DNA from: Bolinopsis microptera
Lineage: Eukaryota; Ctenophora; Tentaculata; Lobata; Bolinopsidae
Length of the DNA stretch: 64,000 bases
NCBI RefSeq assembly: GCF_026151205.1
Contig: NC_087076.1
Location: forward strand, 2,689,902-2,753,901
Direction of reading: 5' to 3'
Position numbers and translations under genes: made by a program. The notes below the pieces were generated by a model. It searched no databases. It was given only the letters and a program-made list of their open reading frames with translations, and was not told where the DNA came from. Shown here one piece after another: positions 22,962 through 37,900 of the stretch (the stretch's first letter is position 1; each line of letters begins with the position of its first letter).

Positions 22962-25900
22962 GTGAGTTAAAGATAAGAGAAAAATTTACATCAAAATATC
23001 TACCATCACTGGGGGGGGGGGTGTCACGTCCGTCTATGTCCGCTTGTCTCATAGAATCCAAAAAGGACAGGACATAGGCGGACATAGACGGACATAGGCG
23101 GACATAGGCGGACATAGGCGGACATAGACGGACATAGGCGGACATAGGCGGACATTTATGGACACCTAAATTGCTAAATAAAATGTTCAATTTTTGCTGT
23201 TATAGGGGGATCATGTTTTTTGTCCGTTCGGTACCCTATATTTTCAAAACGGACAAAAAATAGAGCGGACAAAAACGGACAAAAATGGAAATAACATTTA
23301 GATGCTTCCTCCTCCTACTCTTCCTCCTCCTCCCCCTGGGTCTTCCTGATCTTCCTCAGTCCTCTTCCTCCTCCCCTCCTCAGTCCTCCTCCTACTCCTC
23401 CTCCTCGTCCTCAGTCCTCCTCATCAGTCCTCAACAGTCCTCCTCCTCCCCAGTCCTCCTCCTCCTCCTGAGTCCTCCTCCTGGGTCCTCCTCCTGGGTC
23501 CTCCTCCTCCTCTTCATCCTCCTCCTCTTCCTCCTCAGTCCTCAGTCCTCCTCCTCATCCTTCTCCTCAGTCCTCCATCCTCCTCCTCAGTCCTCCCCCA
23601 GTCCCCCTCCTCCTCCTCCTATTCAGTCCTCCTCCTCCTCCTTCTCAGTCCTCCTCAGTCCTCCTCCTCCTCCTTCTCAGTCCTCCTCAGTCCTCCTCCT
23701 CCTCCTCTTCCCTCTCAGTCATCCTCCTCAGCCATCCTCCTCAGTCCTCCTCCTCCTGGGTCCTCCTCCTCCTCTTCATCCTCCTCCTCTTCCTACTCGG
23801 TCCTCAGTCCTCCTCCCCCTGGGTCCTCCTCCTCATCCTTCTCATCAGTCCTCCTCCTCCCCAGTCCTCTCCCAGTCCCCCTCCTCCTCCTCCTCCTATT
23901 CAGTCCTCCTCCTCCTCCTCCTCAGTTCTCCTTAGTCCTCCTTCTCATTTCTCCTAAGTCCTCCTCCTGAGTCCTCCTCCTCTTCCTTCTGAGTCCTCCT
24001 CCTGAGTCCTCCTCCTCCTCCCTCTCAGTCATCCTCCTCAGTCATCCTCCTCAGCCATCCTCCTCAGCCATCCTCCTCAGTACTCCTCAGTCCTCCTCCT
24101 TCTCAGTCATCGTCAGTCCTCCTCCTCAGTCCTCCTCAGTCCTCCTCCTCCTGGGTCCTCCTCCTCCTCCTGGGTCCTCCAGCCTCCTGGGTCTTCCTGA
24201 TCCTCCCCAGTCCTCTTCCTCCTCCCCTCCTCAGTCCTCCTCCTACTCTTCCTCCTCGTCCTCAGTCCTCCTCATCAGTCCTCAACAGTTCTCCTCCTCC
24301 CCAGTCCTCCTCCTCCTCCTGGGGCCTTTTCCTGGGTCCTCCTCCTGGGGCCTTTTCCTGGGTCCTCCTCCTGGGTCCTCCTTCTCCTGCTCAGTCCTTC
24401 TCCTCCTCAGTCCTCTTCTTCCTCTTCCTCCTCCTCCTCCCTCTCAGCCATCCTCCTCAGCCATCCTCTTCAGCCATCCTCCTCAGCCATCCTCCTCAGT
24501 CCTCCTCCTTCTCAGTCCTCGTCAGTCGTCCTCCTGAGTCCTCCTCCTCCTCAGTCATCCTCCTGAGTTCTCCTCCTCCTCCTCCTCCTCCTCCTAGGTC
24601 CTCCTTCTGGGTCCTCCTCCTCCTCCTCCTCCTGGGTCTTCCTGATCCTTCTCCTCCCTCTCAGTCATCCTCCTCAGCCATCCTCCTCAGCCATCCTTCT
24701 CAGCCATCCTCCTCAGTCCTCCTCAGTCCTCCTCCTCCTCCTGGGTCCTCCTCCTCCTCCTCCTCCTGGGTCCTCCAGCCTCCTGGGTCTTCCTGATCCT
24801 CCCCAGTCCTCTTCCTCCTCCCCTCCTCAGTCCTCCTCCTACTCTTCCTCCTCGTCCTCAGTCCTCCTCATCAGTCCTCAACAGTTCTCCTCCTCCCCAG
24901 TCCTCCTCCTCCTCCTGGGGCCTTTTCCTGGGTCCTCCTTCTGGGTCCTCCTCCTCCTGGGTCCTCCTCCTCCTGGGTCCTCCTCCTCCTGGGTCCTCCT
25001 TCTCCTGCTCAGTCCTTCTCCTCCTCCTCCTCAGTCCTCTTCTTCCTCTTCCTCCTCCTCCTCCCTCTCAGCCATCCTCCTCAGCCATCCTCTTCAGCCA
25101 TCCCCCTCAGCCATCCTCCTCAGTCCTCCTCCTTCTCAGTCCTCGTCAGTCCTCCTCCTGAGTCCTTTTCCTCCTCAGTCATCCTCCTGAGTTCTCCTCC
25201 TCCTCCTCCTCCTCCTCCTCCTAGGTCCTCCTTCTGGGTCCTCCTCCTCCTCCTCCTCCTGGGTTTTCCTGATCCTTCTCCTCCCTCTCAGTCATCCTCC
25301 TCAGTCATCCTCCTCAGCCATCCTCCTCAGCCATCCTTCTCAGCCATCCTCCTCAGTCCTCCTCAGTCCTCCTCCTCCTCCTGGGTCCTCCTCCTCCTCC
25401 TCCTCCTGGGTCCTCCAGCCTCCTGGGTCTTCCTGATCCTCCCCAGTCCTCTTCCTCCTCCCCTCCTCAGTCCTCCTCCTACTCTTCCTCCTCGTCCTCA
25501 GTCCTCCTCATCAGTCCTCAACAGTTCTCCTCCTCCCCAGTCCTCCTCCTCCTCCTGGGGCCTTTTCCTGGGTCCTCCTCCTGGGTCCTCCTCCTCCTGG
25601 GTCCTCCTTCTCCTCCTCAGTCCTTCTCCTCCTCCTCCTCAGTCCTCTTCTTCCTCTTCCTCCTCCTCCTCCCTCTCAGCCATCCTCCTCAGCCATCCTC
25701 TTCAGCCATCCTCCTCAGCCATCCTCCTCAGTCCTCCTCCTTCTCAGTCCTCGTCAGTCCTCCTCCTGAGTCCTCCTCCTCCTCAGTCATCCTCCTGAAA
25801 TCTCCTCCTCCTCCTCCTCCTCTTCCTCCTAGGTCCTCCTTCTGGGTCCTCCTCCTCCTCCTGGGTCTTCCTGATCCTTCTCCTCCCTCTCAGTCATCCT

Positions 25901-28900
25901 CCTCAGTCATCCTCCTCAGCCATCCTCCTGAGCCATCCTTCTCAGCCATCCTCCTCAGTCCTCCTCAGTCCTCCTCCTCCTCCTGGGTCCTCCTCCTCCT
26001 CCTGGGTCCTCCAGCCTCCTGGGTCTTCCTGATCCTCCCCAGTCCTCTTCCTCCTCCCCTCCTCAGTCCTCCTCCTACTCTTCCTCCTCGTCCTCAGTCC
26101 TCCTCATCAGTCCTCAACAGTTCTCCTCCTCCCCAGTCCTCCTCCTCCTCCTGGGGCCTTTTCCTGGGTCCTCCTCCTGGGTCCTCCTCCTCCTGGGTCC
26201 TCCTTCTCCTCCTCAGTCCTTCTCCTCCTCCTCCTCAGTCCTCTTCTTCCTCTTCCTCCTCCTCCTCCCTCTCAGCCATCCTCCTCAGCCATCCTCCTCA
26301 GCCATCCTCCTCAGTCCTCCTCCTTCTCAGTCCTCCTCAGTCCTCCTCCTGAGTCATCCTCTTCCTGAGTCATCCTCCTCCTGAGTCATCCTCCTCAGTT
26401 CTCCTCCTCCTCCTCCTCCTCCTAGGTCCTCCTTCTGGGTCCTCCTCCTCCTCCTCCTCCTGGGTCTTCCTGATCCTTCTCCTCCCTCTCAGTCATCCTC
26501 CTCAGTCATCCTCCTCAGTCATCCTCCTCAGCCATCCTACTCAGCCATCCTTCTCAGCCATCCTCCTCAGTACTCTTCAGTACTCTTCAGTACTCTTCAG
26601 TCCTCAAAATGTTTGTCTGCTAATGTCCACCAATGTCCGCTAATGTCCATCCAAGTCCGCCAATGTCCGTCCGGGTCCGCCAATGTCCGTCCGAGTCCGC
26701 CAATGTCCGTCCGAGTCCGCCAATGTCCGTCCGAGTCCGCCAATGTCCGTCCGTGTCCGCCAATGTCCCAAAAAACACGTCCGTTGTCTCATAGAATCCA
26801 AAAAGGACAGGACATAGGCGGACATAGACGGACATGACACCCCCCCATCACTTTTTGAATTTGTTACGAGTTGTACGAAATATGTTTTGGTCGCTATCAA
26901 TTAATTATCTCCCCAATTATCTCCCTGGTACATCCCTCAGTTTCTGTGTGACAGGAGTAACATGCTGAGCAACATGATTCTCAGAGACATTGTGTTCCGA
27001 TCCCGGACAGTCAACAAGAACATCTGTGAGCAGTATGACAGTATCGTGACTAGGATCACTACCATCCCTGATAGTACTGAGGATCTGGTTGCCTTGATGA
27101 AGTTCCTGGAGAAGTTAGAGTTGAAGGAACTTCAGGATCTTAAGGTGAGATATACTCGATACAGAACAGGAATGCAGGGTGGTAGTTTTAGTGAACAATC
27201 AATTGTATATCTAACAGATTTGAGTGGGGTGGACTGAAAAATGTCCTTTGATTTCATTGAATGTCCAAATTTAGAGTTGATAAAGCTGCTAGAAAATGTT
27301 ATGTAATACATGTACATCATATTCATTGCGCGGCTAATACATGTTATCATTTAACTTGGCAAACCTTGTTCAGTTCAACCTGTTATTGAGATGACATGAG
27401 TATCAATATTGAGCACAGTTATACTTTTATTTTTATTTCACACTATTAATGAACTTATTGTTACACATGTACAAGTAAGCCTAAAGCACCCTCACTCTAA
27501 TTCAACTCTAACCTTAGAGTTTTGCTTTAGTGGTCTGGCTTCTTGGATACTGTTAACTTATTAAGGGATTTTACTGCAATGTGATAAATAAACGGAATTA
27601 CACAACATAAAACTTTATTAATTCCTCAGAATCAACTGATCCCAGCTGCAGAGAACCTCATGTTTCTGCTTGATTACGCGACACTACCAGAGGAGGATAT
27701 CAAACTAAATGATACGACCTTCTCGTGGCCGGACAGGATACTGCCAATCATTAGTTACAGTGAAATGAGACTCAGAAAGAAGAACGAACAGGTACGAACA
27801 AGTACCAGGTACCAGGTACCAGGCCAGACCCTCCTCAAGTGGGGCGGCATTGTCATCGACAAACATCAAAGTTGATATATTCGTGCCATTCTCCAACAGT
27901 TAATTCAAATACCGACCTCTGAAAATAATCCCAGGCAACAGATAACTTATCCGGCTGGAAGAAGGAGTTCCAGGAGAGAGTTAACAAAGCTGTGGAAGAT
28001 ACTGACGCCTTCAGAACCAAGGACAGGCTAACAGAGGCTCCTACTTATGTAGAGCAGCTGAAGGAGCTGGGAGAGAGGCTGGCTGCGTATGCTACTGAGC
28101 GAGATACTATCAACAGAGAGGAGGTACGAACTAATATCATCTTCATTACAAATACACGTCATGACTGGTTAAAGTGACTTATTTCATCATTATGTAGTAA
28201 ACTGTAAAGTAGACTGTTTTATCAATAAAACTATTTGTCCAGGAGCTGCTGGAGGTACCCGAACCCACGCAATACCCTCAAATAGCAGAGAGCATGTTGA
28301 TGAAGGAGCCATTTGATAAGCTGTGGAACACTGCTGTAAGGTTCCAAGAGCGGTATGATACTTGGACTAAGGGACCCATTCTGGGACTCAATGCTGAGGA
28401 GGTCGCCGAGGAGGTGAGGGTTTTGATTTAAGTAATATTTAAGTAATATTTCATTAAATTTCCTGATCTGAAGTACAGGATAGTGGAGACTCCGACTATC
28501 TGATAGTGATATATATGACACTAAGATATTTAACCCACTTTAATCTAAACCATGAATATAAAACATGATTTCTTGTGATATCTTTAACAGCTCTGGAAGC
28601 ACTTATCTCTTATCAATAAATATATCAATAAATATATCAATATATTGATAATATCAAATAAATAATATCTCTGATTATATAATTATGTACTTATTATTTG
28701 TATCTACTAAACACTACACAGGTGGGTAACCTATGGAGAGTCATGTACAAATTAGTGCGTTCTTTCACCGACCTCCCTGGACCAATGAGAGTTGCTACAA
28801 CAGTTAAAAACAGACTGGATAAGTTCAAACTTCACCTGCCACTCTTGGCAACTCTGTGTAATCCTGGTCTCAGAACCAGACATTGGACTACCATGTGCGA

Positions 28901-31900
28901 GGCGGTGAGTACAGAACCCCCCTCCCCCCCCCCCCCCCACGCCCGGCCCCCACAACCCTCTCCCTCCCTTAATGCTGACCTGCTACGGCCCCCAGGCCTT
29001 TATACTACATATGTATTATACCCCAGCCCCAGTGTTTATCTTGTAAGATTAGTTCTATTATTCATGTGCGTATTATCATGTTTTATATAGAATCTGGTAT
29101 ATCTATTAACGCACATAAACAATTGGCGTGCTTTATCCCAGATTCTAATCTTTAACTGAACCAGGTTGGTTACGATATAACACCCACTGAAGAAACACCA
29201 CTCTGTGAAACTCTGAGTTACGGTCTTGAGAAACACATCGAACAGCTGGAGGAGATATCTGGTGTGGCCAGTAAGGAGTACGCTCTGGAGAAAGCCATGC
29301 AGAAGATGAAGACTGAATGGGCCGATGTTTGCTTTGTGTTTATTCCTTATCGAGACACTGGTGTCTCTATTCTATCCTCAGTTGAAGACATCCAGATGTT
29401 GTTAGACGATCATATTGTAAAGGTTCAAACGATGCGATCATCTCCGTTCATTGGACCTTTTGAGGCTGAGTTCAAGGAGTGGGAAGCTAAGCTGCAGTCG
29501 ATGCAGGATATTATAGATGAGTGGCTGAAAGTGCAAGCCACGTGGTTATATCTGGAACCTATCTTCTCCAGTGAAGATATCATGCAGCAGATGCCCGAGG
29601 AAGGTAAAATAACTTAATTTGTTTCAGATCATTTGAACTACTTATACTGTTTATTGTGAACCATCCTGATTTCTGACTATTTATTAATAACATTTCTGTT
29701 CACGAATTATTAAGCACATTTTTCCAGGTAAGAAGTTTACAATAGTGGACGGATTCTGGAAGGACATAATGAGCGAGGCAGTGGTAGACACAAAAGCGCT
29801 TGTGGTGACAACGATAAACAACATGCTGACCAAATTGCAACAATCTAATGCATATCTGGAAGATATCCAGAAGGGTCTGAACAATTACCTCGAGAAGAAA
29901 CGACTCTTCTTCCCTCGGTTCTTCTTCTTATCTAACGATGAGCTGCTGGAAATCTTGTCAGAGACAAAAGATCCGCTCAGGGTTCAGCCCCATCTTAAGA
30001 AGTGCTTTGAGGGTATGTATTTAGGATAGGAACCTCTTTCATCTCACTTTTGCTCTTTTTCCACTTTGCTCCACAGTCCACCTCGGTTTAGGGCAGGACT
30101 ATTTAAATGTAGTTCTAGGCCTCCCCAATTGTAGCGAAGCCCCTGACTCTCCACTGTTTCAGGCATTGCTAAGTTGGAATTTACTGAAAAGAAGGAAATT
30201 GTTGGCATGATAAGTAGTGAAGGGGAGACTGTCCCATTCGATACAACTATTATTCCTGCTGACGCTAAAGGAATGGTTGAGAAATGGCTCATCCAGGTAC
30301 AATGTTTATTGAACTAACAACTTTCTTATCGTGCTGGATCATTATCTTAAATATAAGGAATTCGAATTTTTAATCATAACTATTTTTTTCGCTAGCAATA
30401 ACACTTGTAATCCTCTATTAACTGATACTTGAAATGAAGATCATCATATCATATCGTATACTATATAATATAGTATGATATATTAGCAAGTTACCGATTC
30501 TGGAATTAAAAGTGTGATCGGTACACTTGATTTGTTTGCTTGTTACACGCTCCACAAAATACAATAGCTACTTGCTATAAAGCCACTAGCTCCCGCAGCC
30601 ACACCAAGCAGATTCGCTCTCACTGCCCGAGCTCATTCCTTCACTAGCAACTCAACAGCGACAAATATTTTCTGTAGAGTTGTAAATATGCGATTTTACA
30701 GTGCATGAATATTCCAAATAACATGCAACTCACTCTCAATACATGTTGGGATAAGGCTATGATTTTATGTTTAAATAGTACACATGGTGAAGAGCTGGCC
30801 GATATCGGCTCTCAGCGTTGGATCTAGATGCTTGTGAAACTGACGAAACACCTAACAATTGCCGAGTTAAATCCCTTCTCTTGAAGGAATATGAGTAATA
30901 TGAGTATAATATGAGCATATTTATACTTCCCGCTAGTAACACTATCCCGTGGTAGTTGGTAACTTTACAAATTAAATATAATGACTGATCAGGTACGGGA
31001 CGTGATGAAGTCCTCTCTGGTGAATATCGTAAAGGAGAGTGTAGAAGCGTACAAGAACACTGACAGAAAGGAGTGGGTTATTGACTGGCCCGGGCAGGTA
31101 GTCCTGGCAGGGTCTCAGATCTATTGGACCACTGAAGTGGAGGAGGTGAGACGTTCAAAATACTGGACTACTTTTGTTGGTCACTCTAAAACTTGGCAAC
31201 ATCTAAATACAGTTATTCCTCAGTCTTACTCTGAAGATTTATTTATGCATATTATATTTCTCAGCCTGATAAACCACATCAAATGATGGAGTAGTTCGCT
31301 GTTTGTTAGTCTCATTATTGAAGTACTGATATTTCAGTATAACGTGATAAACCACAAGTCATTAACATTTTAAACCTCAGGCGATTGTTAAAGAAAACGG
31401 TCTGAAAGATTACCTCCTAATACTGAACGCTCAAATAAACGATATCGTAGAGCTGGTCCGAGGACCTCTTAACAAAGGAGCACGTGTGACGCTCAGTGCG
31501 CTGACCACTATTGACGTGCACGCGCGAGACGTGGTGGAGGAATTGACACACAACTTGGAGTTGTCAGATGTTAACGACTTCGATTGGATAGCTCAGCTGA
31601 GATACTACACTAATGGGGATGATGTTGATGTGAAAATGATAACAACTACAGTAAAGTATGGAAATGAATATCTAGGTAAGTTGTATTTCGTGATAGAGCT
31701 TTTACTTCTGCTATATGGACACGTTCATTTGAGTTTGAGGATATTGGTAAATATAAGTGACCCTATTAAAAGGCACAGTGTAGTTGACTTTGTCACACTA
31801 TGAAATTACTTAAACCCTTGATGGTTAGGATAATCGTCTCATCCTCTAGGCTAACTTTGTCACATAACGATATCTTAATCAGGTGATAAGATATCGCTTA

Positions 31901-34900
31901 AATACGGCCGGCACGGAAATGGTTACATTGTCACACTATAAACATGTGACGGAGTAAATATGGACCCCTTGCTGCCGTTTTTGACCAAATTTTTGAGTGT
32001 CCAGTTGATTGGATGGGTACATATGACCATTACCTACATATTTGACGACTTTTTTCGTTAGATGGTGCATTCAGGTTTACTCTGTCACACATTAAAGAAA
32101 ATATGTGATGAATGTTTAGGGCACCCTGATAAGCAATGCTGAGTAGTGTAAGTTTATTTGATGGCCTGGAAGTGCTGGGAATTGTTATTATATCATATAG
32201 TCGTAAGGAATTAAAACACAGAAGGCACAACCAAGCTTACTTTGTCACATAATCTTGATAATATCTGAACATGTGTGAAATTGAACAAATAATGATATAC
32301 CAGCTTAATCCCCTTATATTATACGTACTATGGATCAAACAACACTGCTAGTACCATGCACCAGTCACATAAATCATTATCAGGTGGTAATATGTTAACA
32401 GTGTCACAATTAAACTACCGCTACATGGTCAAAAATAGGGTAATTTCGTCACAAAAAATTATTATAACTCTGTTAGCTCCTTGCTGGCAAAATAACTAGT
32501 TTATCGAAATTTTTTTGATGATAAAGTTACATAGTATTCTAATAGAGGTATAGTTCTTCAAAATAGGGGCAAGACATGTTTACTTTGTCACATCAGTTAT
32601 TATAAGAGTTAGGTAATCGTCATCAGATCAAAAGATATTTTTCGTAGTTTGGATCGATTAATACTTTAATATACCCGTAATAAATCCTATGCCAATTTTA
32701 ACACACTATCTTGATACTGTTGGGGCAGGGAAAGTTAATTTTGTCACATTTTCAATGTCTTTGACAAATAGATCTAAATTTTAAAAATTGAGTTCTTATG
32801 TTCTGGACAATATTCTTCCAATCGTTTCTGAAAGAATGTTGAATTCTAATAGAGTTATAGATCTTCAAAATAGGGGCAAGACATGTTTACTTTGTCACAT
32901 CAGTTATTATAAGAGTTAGGTAATCGTCATCACATTAACATATAATTTTTGTAGTTTGGATCTTGATTTATATAGGTAATAAAGCAGCCTATGAGTATTG
33001 CTGAAAGCACAGTGTAAGGCCTACACGGACCGCCTCTAACTAGCCAATCCCTGTTTACATGCCGTGTAGCAGGGGACTAGAAAGAGCTAAACTAGTAAGC
33101 GGGGCATAGCCAATACACTGTACTCCCATCATTGAGTATATTACCAACCAAAAGGAAAATTTCCTAATTTTTACACACTATCTTGAAATTGTTGGGGCAT
33201 GAAAAGTTAATTTTGTCACATTTTTAGTGACTTTGACAAATTTAACCTAAAATTGTTAAACTTAAGCTCTGATGTTCTGGACAATATTCTAATAGAGGTA
33301 TAGAATATAGATCTTCAAAATAGGGGCAAGACATGTTTACTTTGTCACATCAGTTATTATAAGAGTTATTATAAGAGACTATTTCATTCTATAATGATTG
33401 TTTTTAATCTATTTACGATTTCGTATAATTTTTTGTGACAATGTAAACATCAACTGATCTTAACTTGCATCAACTACATTGTCATCATATAAGATTTTCC
33501 CGCCTTTCAAACCAAAATCAGATATAAATTATTCGCCCAAAATTTTAAATTTCATATATTGTGACAGATTTAACCTCATTTCCCAATAACCAAGTGCCTG
33601 TATTAGCTAACTATTCAAAACAACATATTTTAGGGCTATGCTTGGTAGAGCAACCATAAAATAATGAGTTGAAAGGGTTTTTAGGACACCTCACAGTAGA
33701 ATAGAGGTATGGTATCATGAGTGTGACAAAGTTACCCAAATATTGCCTTGTAACCGTTCGATCCGTGCCCATTAACCAATGTTGTATCATAATTGTTAGA
33801 TTGACCTAATTTACTATATTTCAGACCAAGGAATGATAATTAGACAACTGCAGTTAACTAAGTCACACAAAATGTGACATTTGAAACATTATAGTGCCTA
33901 ACAACAATAGATTTTCTTTCTGAGCGGTGCATATGGGAGTATGGGTTACGTGGCTAATGTTCAGAACTTCTGAACGTGCTAGGTTAATAGATGTCAAAAT
34001 TAAGCCACTATCGTCAAAAACGCTATTATTTTTGTTTACCAATATCCTCAAACTCAAATGAACGTGTCCATATAGCATATATATGATATTTCGTTTCTCT
34101 AACTTCTACACATTTTCTTCAAACCTTTGCAATCAGTGTAATCACATAGATCTCTTAAGAAACGGCCCAATAAAAATACTTCCTCCCCAATAAGGTAACA
34201 GTGGCCGGCTGGTTATTACTCCTCTGTCTGACAGATGTTACAGAACCTTAATGGGAGCCCTGCTTCTCAACCTTGGAGGAGCACCTGAGGGTCCTGCTGG
34301 AACCGGCAAAACAGAAACGTGCAAAGATTTGGCTAAAGCTGTAGCGAAGCAATGTGTCGTGTTTAACTGTTCCGATGGTCTTGATTTCAAGGCCATGAGT
34401 AAATTCTTCAAAGGACTCGCTCAGGTTTGTACCCCGATTTTTTATTATCTAAATTTTCTATATTCTAGCTTTATGTATGACGCATTTACGGCAGCTCACA
34501 ACTTTTGAGTTAACGATTGTTTTATGTAAAAGCTAGGTTTTCTAATTTTTACTGATATATTGACCTTAGGCTGGAGCGTGGGCATGTTTTGACGAGTTCA
34601 ACCGGATTGAACTGGAGGTGTTGTCTGTGGTTGCTCAACAGATTCTCAGTATTCAGAGAGCTATACAGTGTAAACAGAAACGTTTCCTCTTTGAAGGTTA
34701 GGGAACTTTTGATCTTATTGCGGACGTGTTTATTATCTATGATTTGTGTTTTTCTACTGGGAGCTGGTGAGCCTCTACCAGTATCCATATTAATTATTAA
34801 TGCCATTATTAGCCTTCTAAAGTTTAGATAACAACAGATATGTGACAGTGACTTTAGTACCAGCTGTTAGATATTGATCTAAAACCTCTCGCCAGGAACT

Positions 34901-37900
34901 GATTTGACGCTGGATCCCTCCTGCGCTATCTTCATCACCATGAATCCTGGTTACGCCGGACGTTCTGAACTGCCTGACAATCTCAAGGTCCTGTTTAGAA
35001 CTGTGGCTATGATGGTTCCTGACTACGCCCTTATCGGCGAGATCGTGTTGTACTCGATGGGATTTGTGGATGCTCGTGCGCTGGCTCACAAGATTGTGGC
35101 TGTGTACAAACTGTGTTCTGAGCAGTTGTCTTCTCAGCACCATTACGATTACGGCATGAGGGCTGTTAAGAGTGTGCTTACTGCTGCTGGAAATCTTAAA
35201 CTCAAATTCCCTGATGTAAGATTTTGAAAGCACTTTTCATAGAATTTGGCATACGGGTATATGGCCCCCAGAATATAGGTGGCCCCCAAAATATAGGTCA
35301 TGTTAGTGGATACAGTTCTAACCAAGATAAGCGATACTAATGGGATCTGTTACTGCTAGGTTGGAGTAAAACATGTAACTTATGTTTCTGGATAAAAATT
35401 TTGGACCTACATGAGGTATTTTGGTATACTTGGTCATGACAGCGAAAGATTTAAACGATGTTGTCATTTTCTAGAGGGGTAAATATGGCGAAAAATTGTC
35501 ATGACAAAAATCTGTCCAACACATGCCATTAAGACTACTGGTATGAGTATAAGTATTATTTTAAGCTATCTTTTCATCGAGACATCTGCAAACTGACAAT
35601 TTGGAAAAAAGTTATGGCCACCACAATTTTACGGGCCCCCAGAATATAGGTCTATACGACCCCCAGAATATAGGTTGGTCAAAAACCCTGAACATGCCCA
35701 AAACCATGCTTTGGGATGCTCTACTTGTAGCTACTAGTCTCCTGAACCCACATATCAAGTTTTATCAAAATTGGATAAAAATTGGCCGAGTTATGGGATA
35801 AAAACAAAAACCATATGCCCATATTTGGGCATACGCACCGAATTTGATCGATTTTGGTCCATAAATTGGTCAAATATCAATATTTTTGAATGAAACCAAC
35901 TTTATATGGAAGGTAAGCATATATTACACATTCTCTATGATTATCAGCTCAATATCTACCTAACTGTGGATTCTGTGTTCAAATAATCGCAAAAAATGAA
36001 CAAAATCGCCCATATCTCAAACTGACTTCGCTCAAAACAATAGAACTCAATAGGGTTTCAATATTTTCACATGAAATTTTCAGAATCAACGTAGAATTGT
36101 CTCATGACCTTAAGTTTTGGGACAGAATTTTGAGTTAGGCCTTTAAAAAAATTTGGCGGCCAAAAATGTCTGATTTACAGTCATTGAGGTGCACATTGTA
36201 TTGATACAGATAAAAACAGCCCCCCTCAATCATATCTAGGGACACTCCTTCAATCTTATTTAAGTATTTAGTTAAGATCCCTACTAAATGAGTGCATGAA
36301 AGCTTTTTAACAAGTAAAATTAAAGATTTTACTCATTACGGGTATATGGCCCCCAGAATATAGGTTTAAAAAAAAAAATAGCGACCAAGATTCTGCATTT
36401 TCTCTGTCACCCTGAGCATTAAGGAATGTGGGGTAGTGATGAGAAACAGTTAAAGAACATATGCTGAAGAGATGGCATCATCAAAATGTATGAAGGTGGA
36501 GTATTTGAGGACGATTTTTGCATACCTATATTCTGGGGGCCGTAGTTTTTGATTTTTTGCTATTTAGTATACTCTAAACCATTTCAATTTAGTATCTGGA
36601 GCCATTGGCATCATCAATACAGTCTCAGCAACATATTCTGACTGCATATAACTTTTTTTTTTATTTTTTTTTTTTTATTAAATACTTTTCAAATTTTACA
36701 GAGTACAGCAATAGATGAATATAAAATAGAATCGTTCAAAATATCGCCCCCATCTGTAAAATATGATGGGCACCCAAACACGGTAAACACATAGTGAACT
36801 ATGTCCGCAGTAACTTGGACCCATTACATCGAATTAATCTAAATCCAAAAATTTATGAAAAACTATTTAAGAACAAACAAATCCATGGTGAATAACTGTG
36901 GATATAGAGTCAAAATTGGTATTTCAATACGTCAAATTCCAGATACATTAGATACAGGTCTGAAATGGTCATTAATGTGTGAGAAGGTGTGCGGGTGAAG
37001 TGTGATATGATGTTGAAAGTATAGGAAGGTAGATAAAAAAAATTAATAAAACAAAAATAATAATAATATGGGGAGCAAAGAGACTAGGCTAGACTGTTGT
37101 TTCACTATCCAATAAACATTTCCATAGATGCTTAGTGACCTCAGCTTTGAAAAGACTAGTAGACACAATCTGTCTTACCTGTAAAGGGAGTCCATTCCAC
37201 AGTATATGGGTTCTGTAGAAAAATGATTTTGCCAGTGGGCTATTTGAGGTACATGTGGTGTGTGAATTCTGACTTAACTTAGGTAAAATTGATGACACAA
37301 TAGACAGACTGTCGAGGTGGCAACGTCTTAGTCGAGAAGTGCCCTGATATAGAGAGAGATAGTGAGGCAGCGATACAGGAATTAAATTGTTAAGAACTTT
37401 GTGGAAAAAAATAAGATCATTCAAGTCAAACTTTTGAGACAAAGGGAGAATGTCGACAAGCTTGCACTTTTTGACATATTGCTCAGGTGGATAACTGCGG
37501 CCCTCTTCAGACAGAATCCATTTAATAGCTCTCTTTTGGAGACTTTCTAATTTATCACTAAGTGATTTATTACAAGGGCGCCAGATTATGGAACAATTCT
37601 CGAATTGGCTACGAACCAGGGAGAGGTAAAGCGCCCGGCGACGTTTCTGATCAATGACAATATGGCCATCTCTTCTGACCATACCAAGTTGTTGGCAGGC
37701 CTTAGTATAAATTCTGTCGCACTGACTATTCCAACTTAACTTAGGAGTAACATCGACTCCAAGATCTTTTTCTAACTCTACATACACAAGAGGAGAGCCA
37801 TCAAGATTATATGCGAATGGAGGAGATAAAGATGGTTTTCCTGAAACAATAAGCACTTTACATTTTGCTGGATGGAATCGCATTTTGTTTCTTAGTGCCC

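Noticed and set aside
23040-23160. Possible CRISPR-like array of GGACATAGGCGGACATAGAC
   Set aside because: Units are contiguous with no unique spacers and the DNA is eukaryotic; it is a minisatellite.
23285-23935. 216-codon open frame, Ser/Pro/Leu-rich
   Set aside because: It is a translation of the TCC satellite. Composition comes from the repeat, and it lies inside a dynein intron.
26613-26900. Cys/Pro- and Asp/Gly-repeat frames
   Set aside because: Artefacts of the GTCCG minisatellite at the right end of the intron-11 element.
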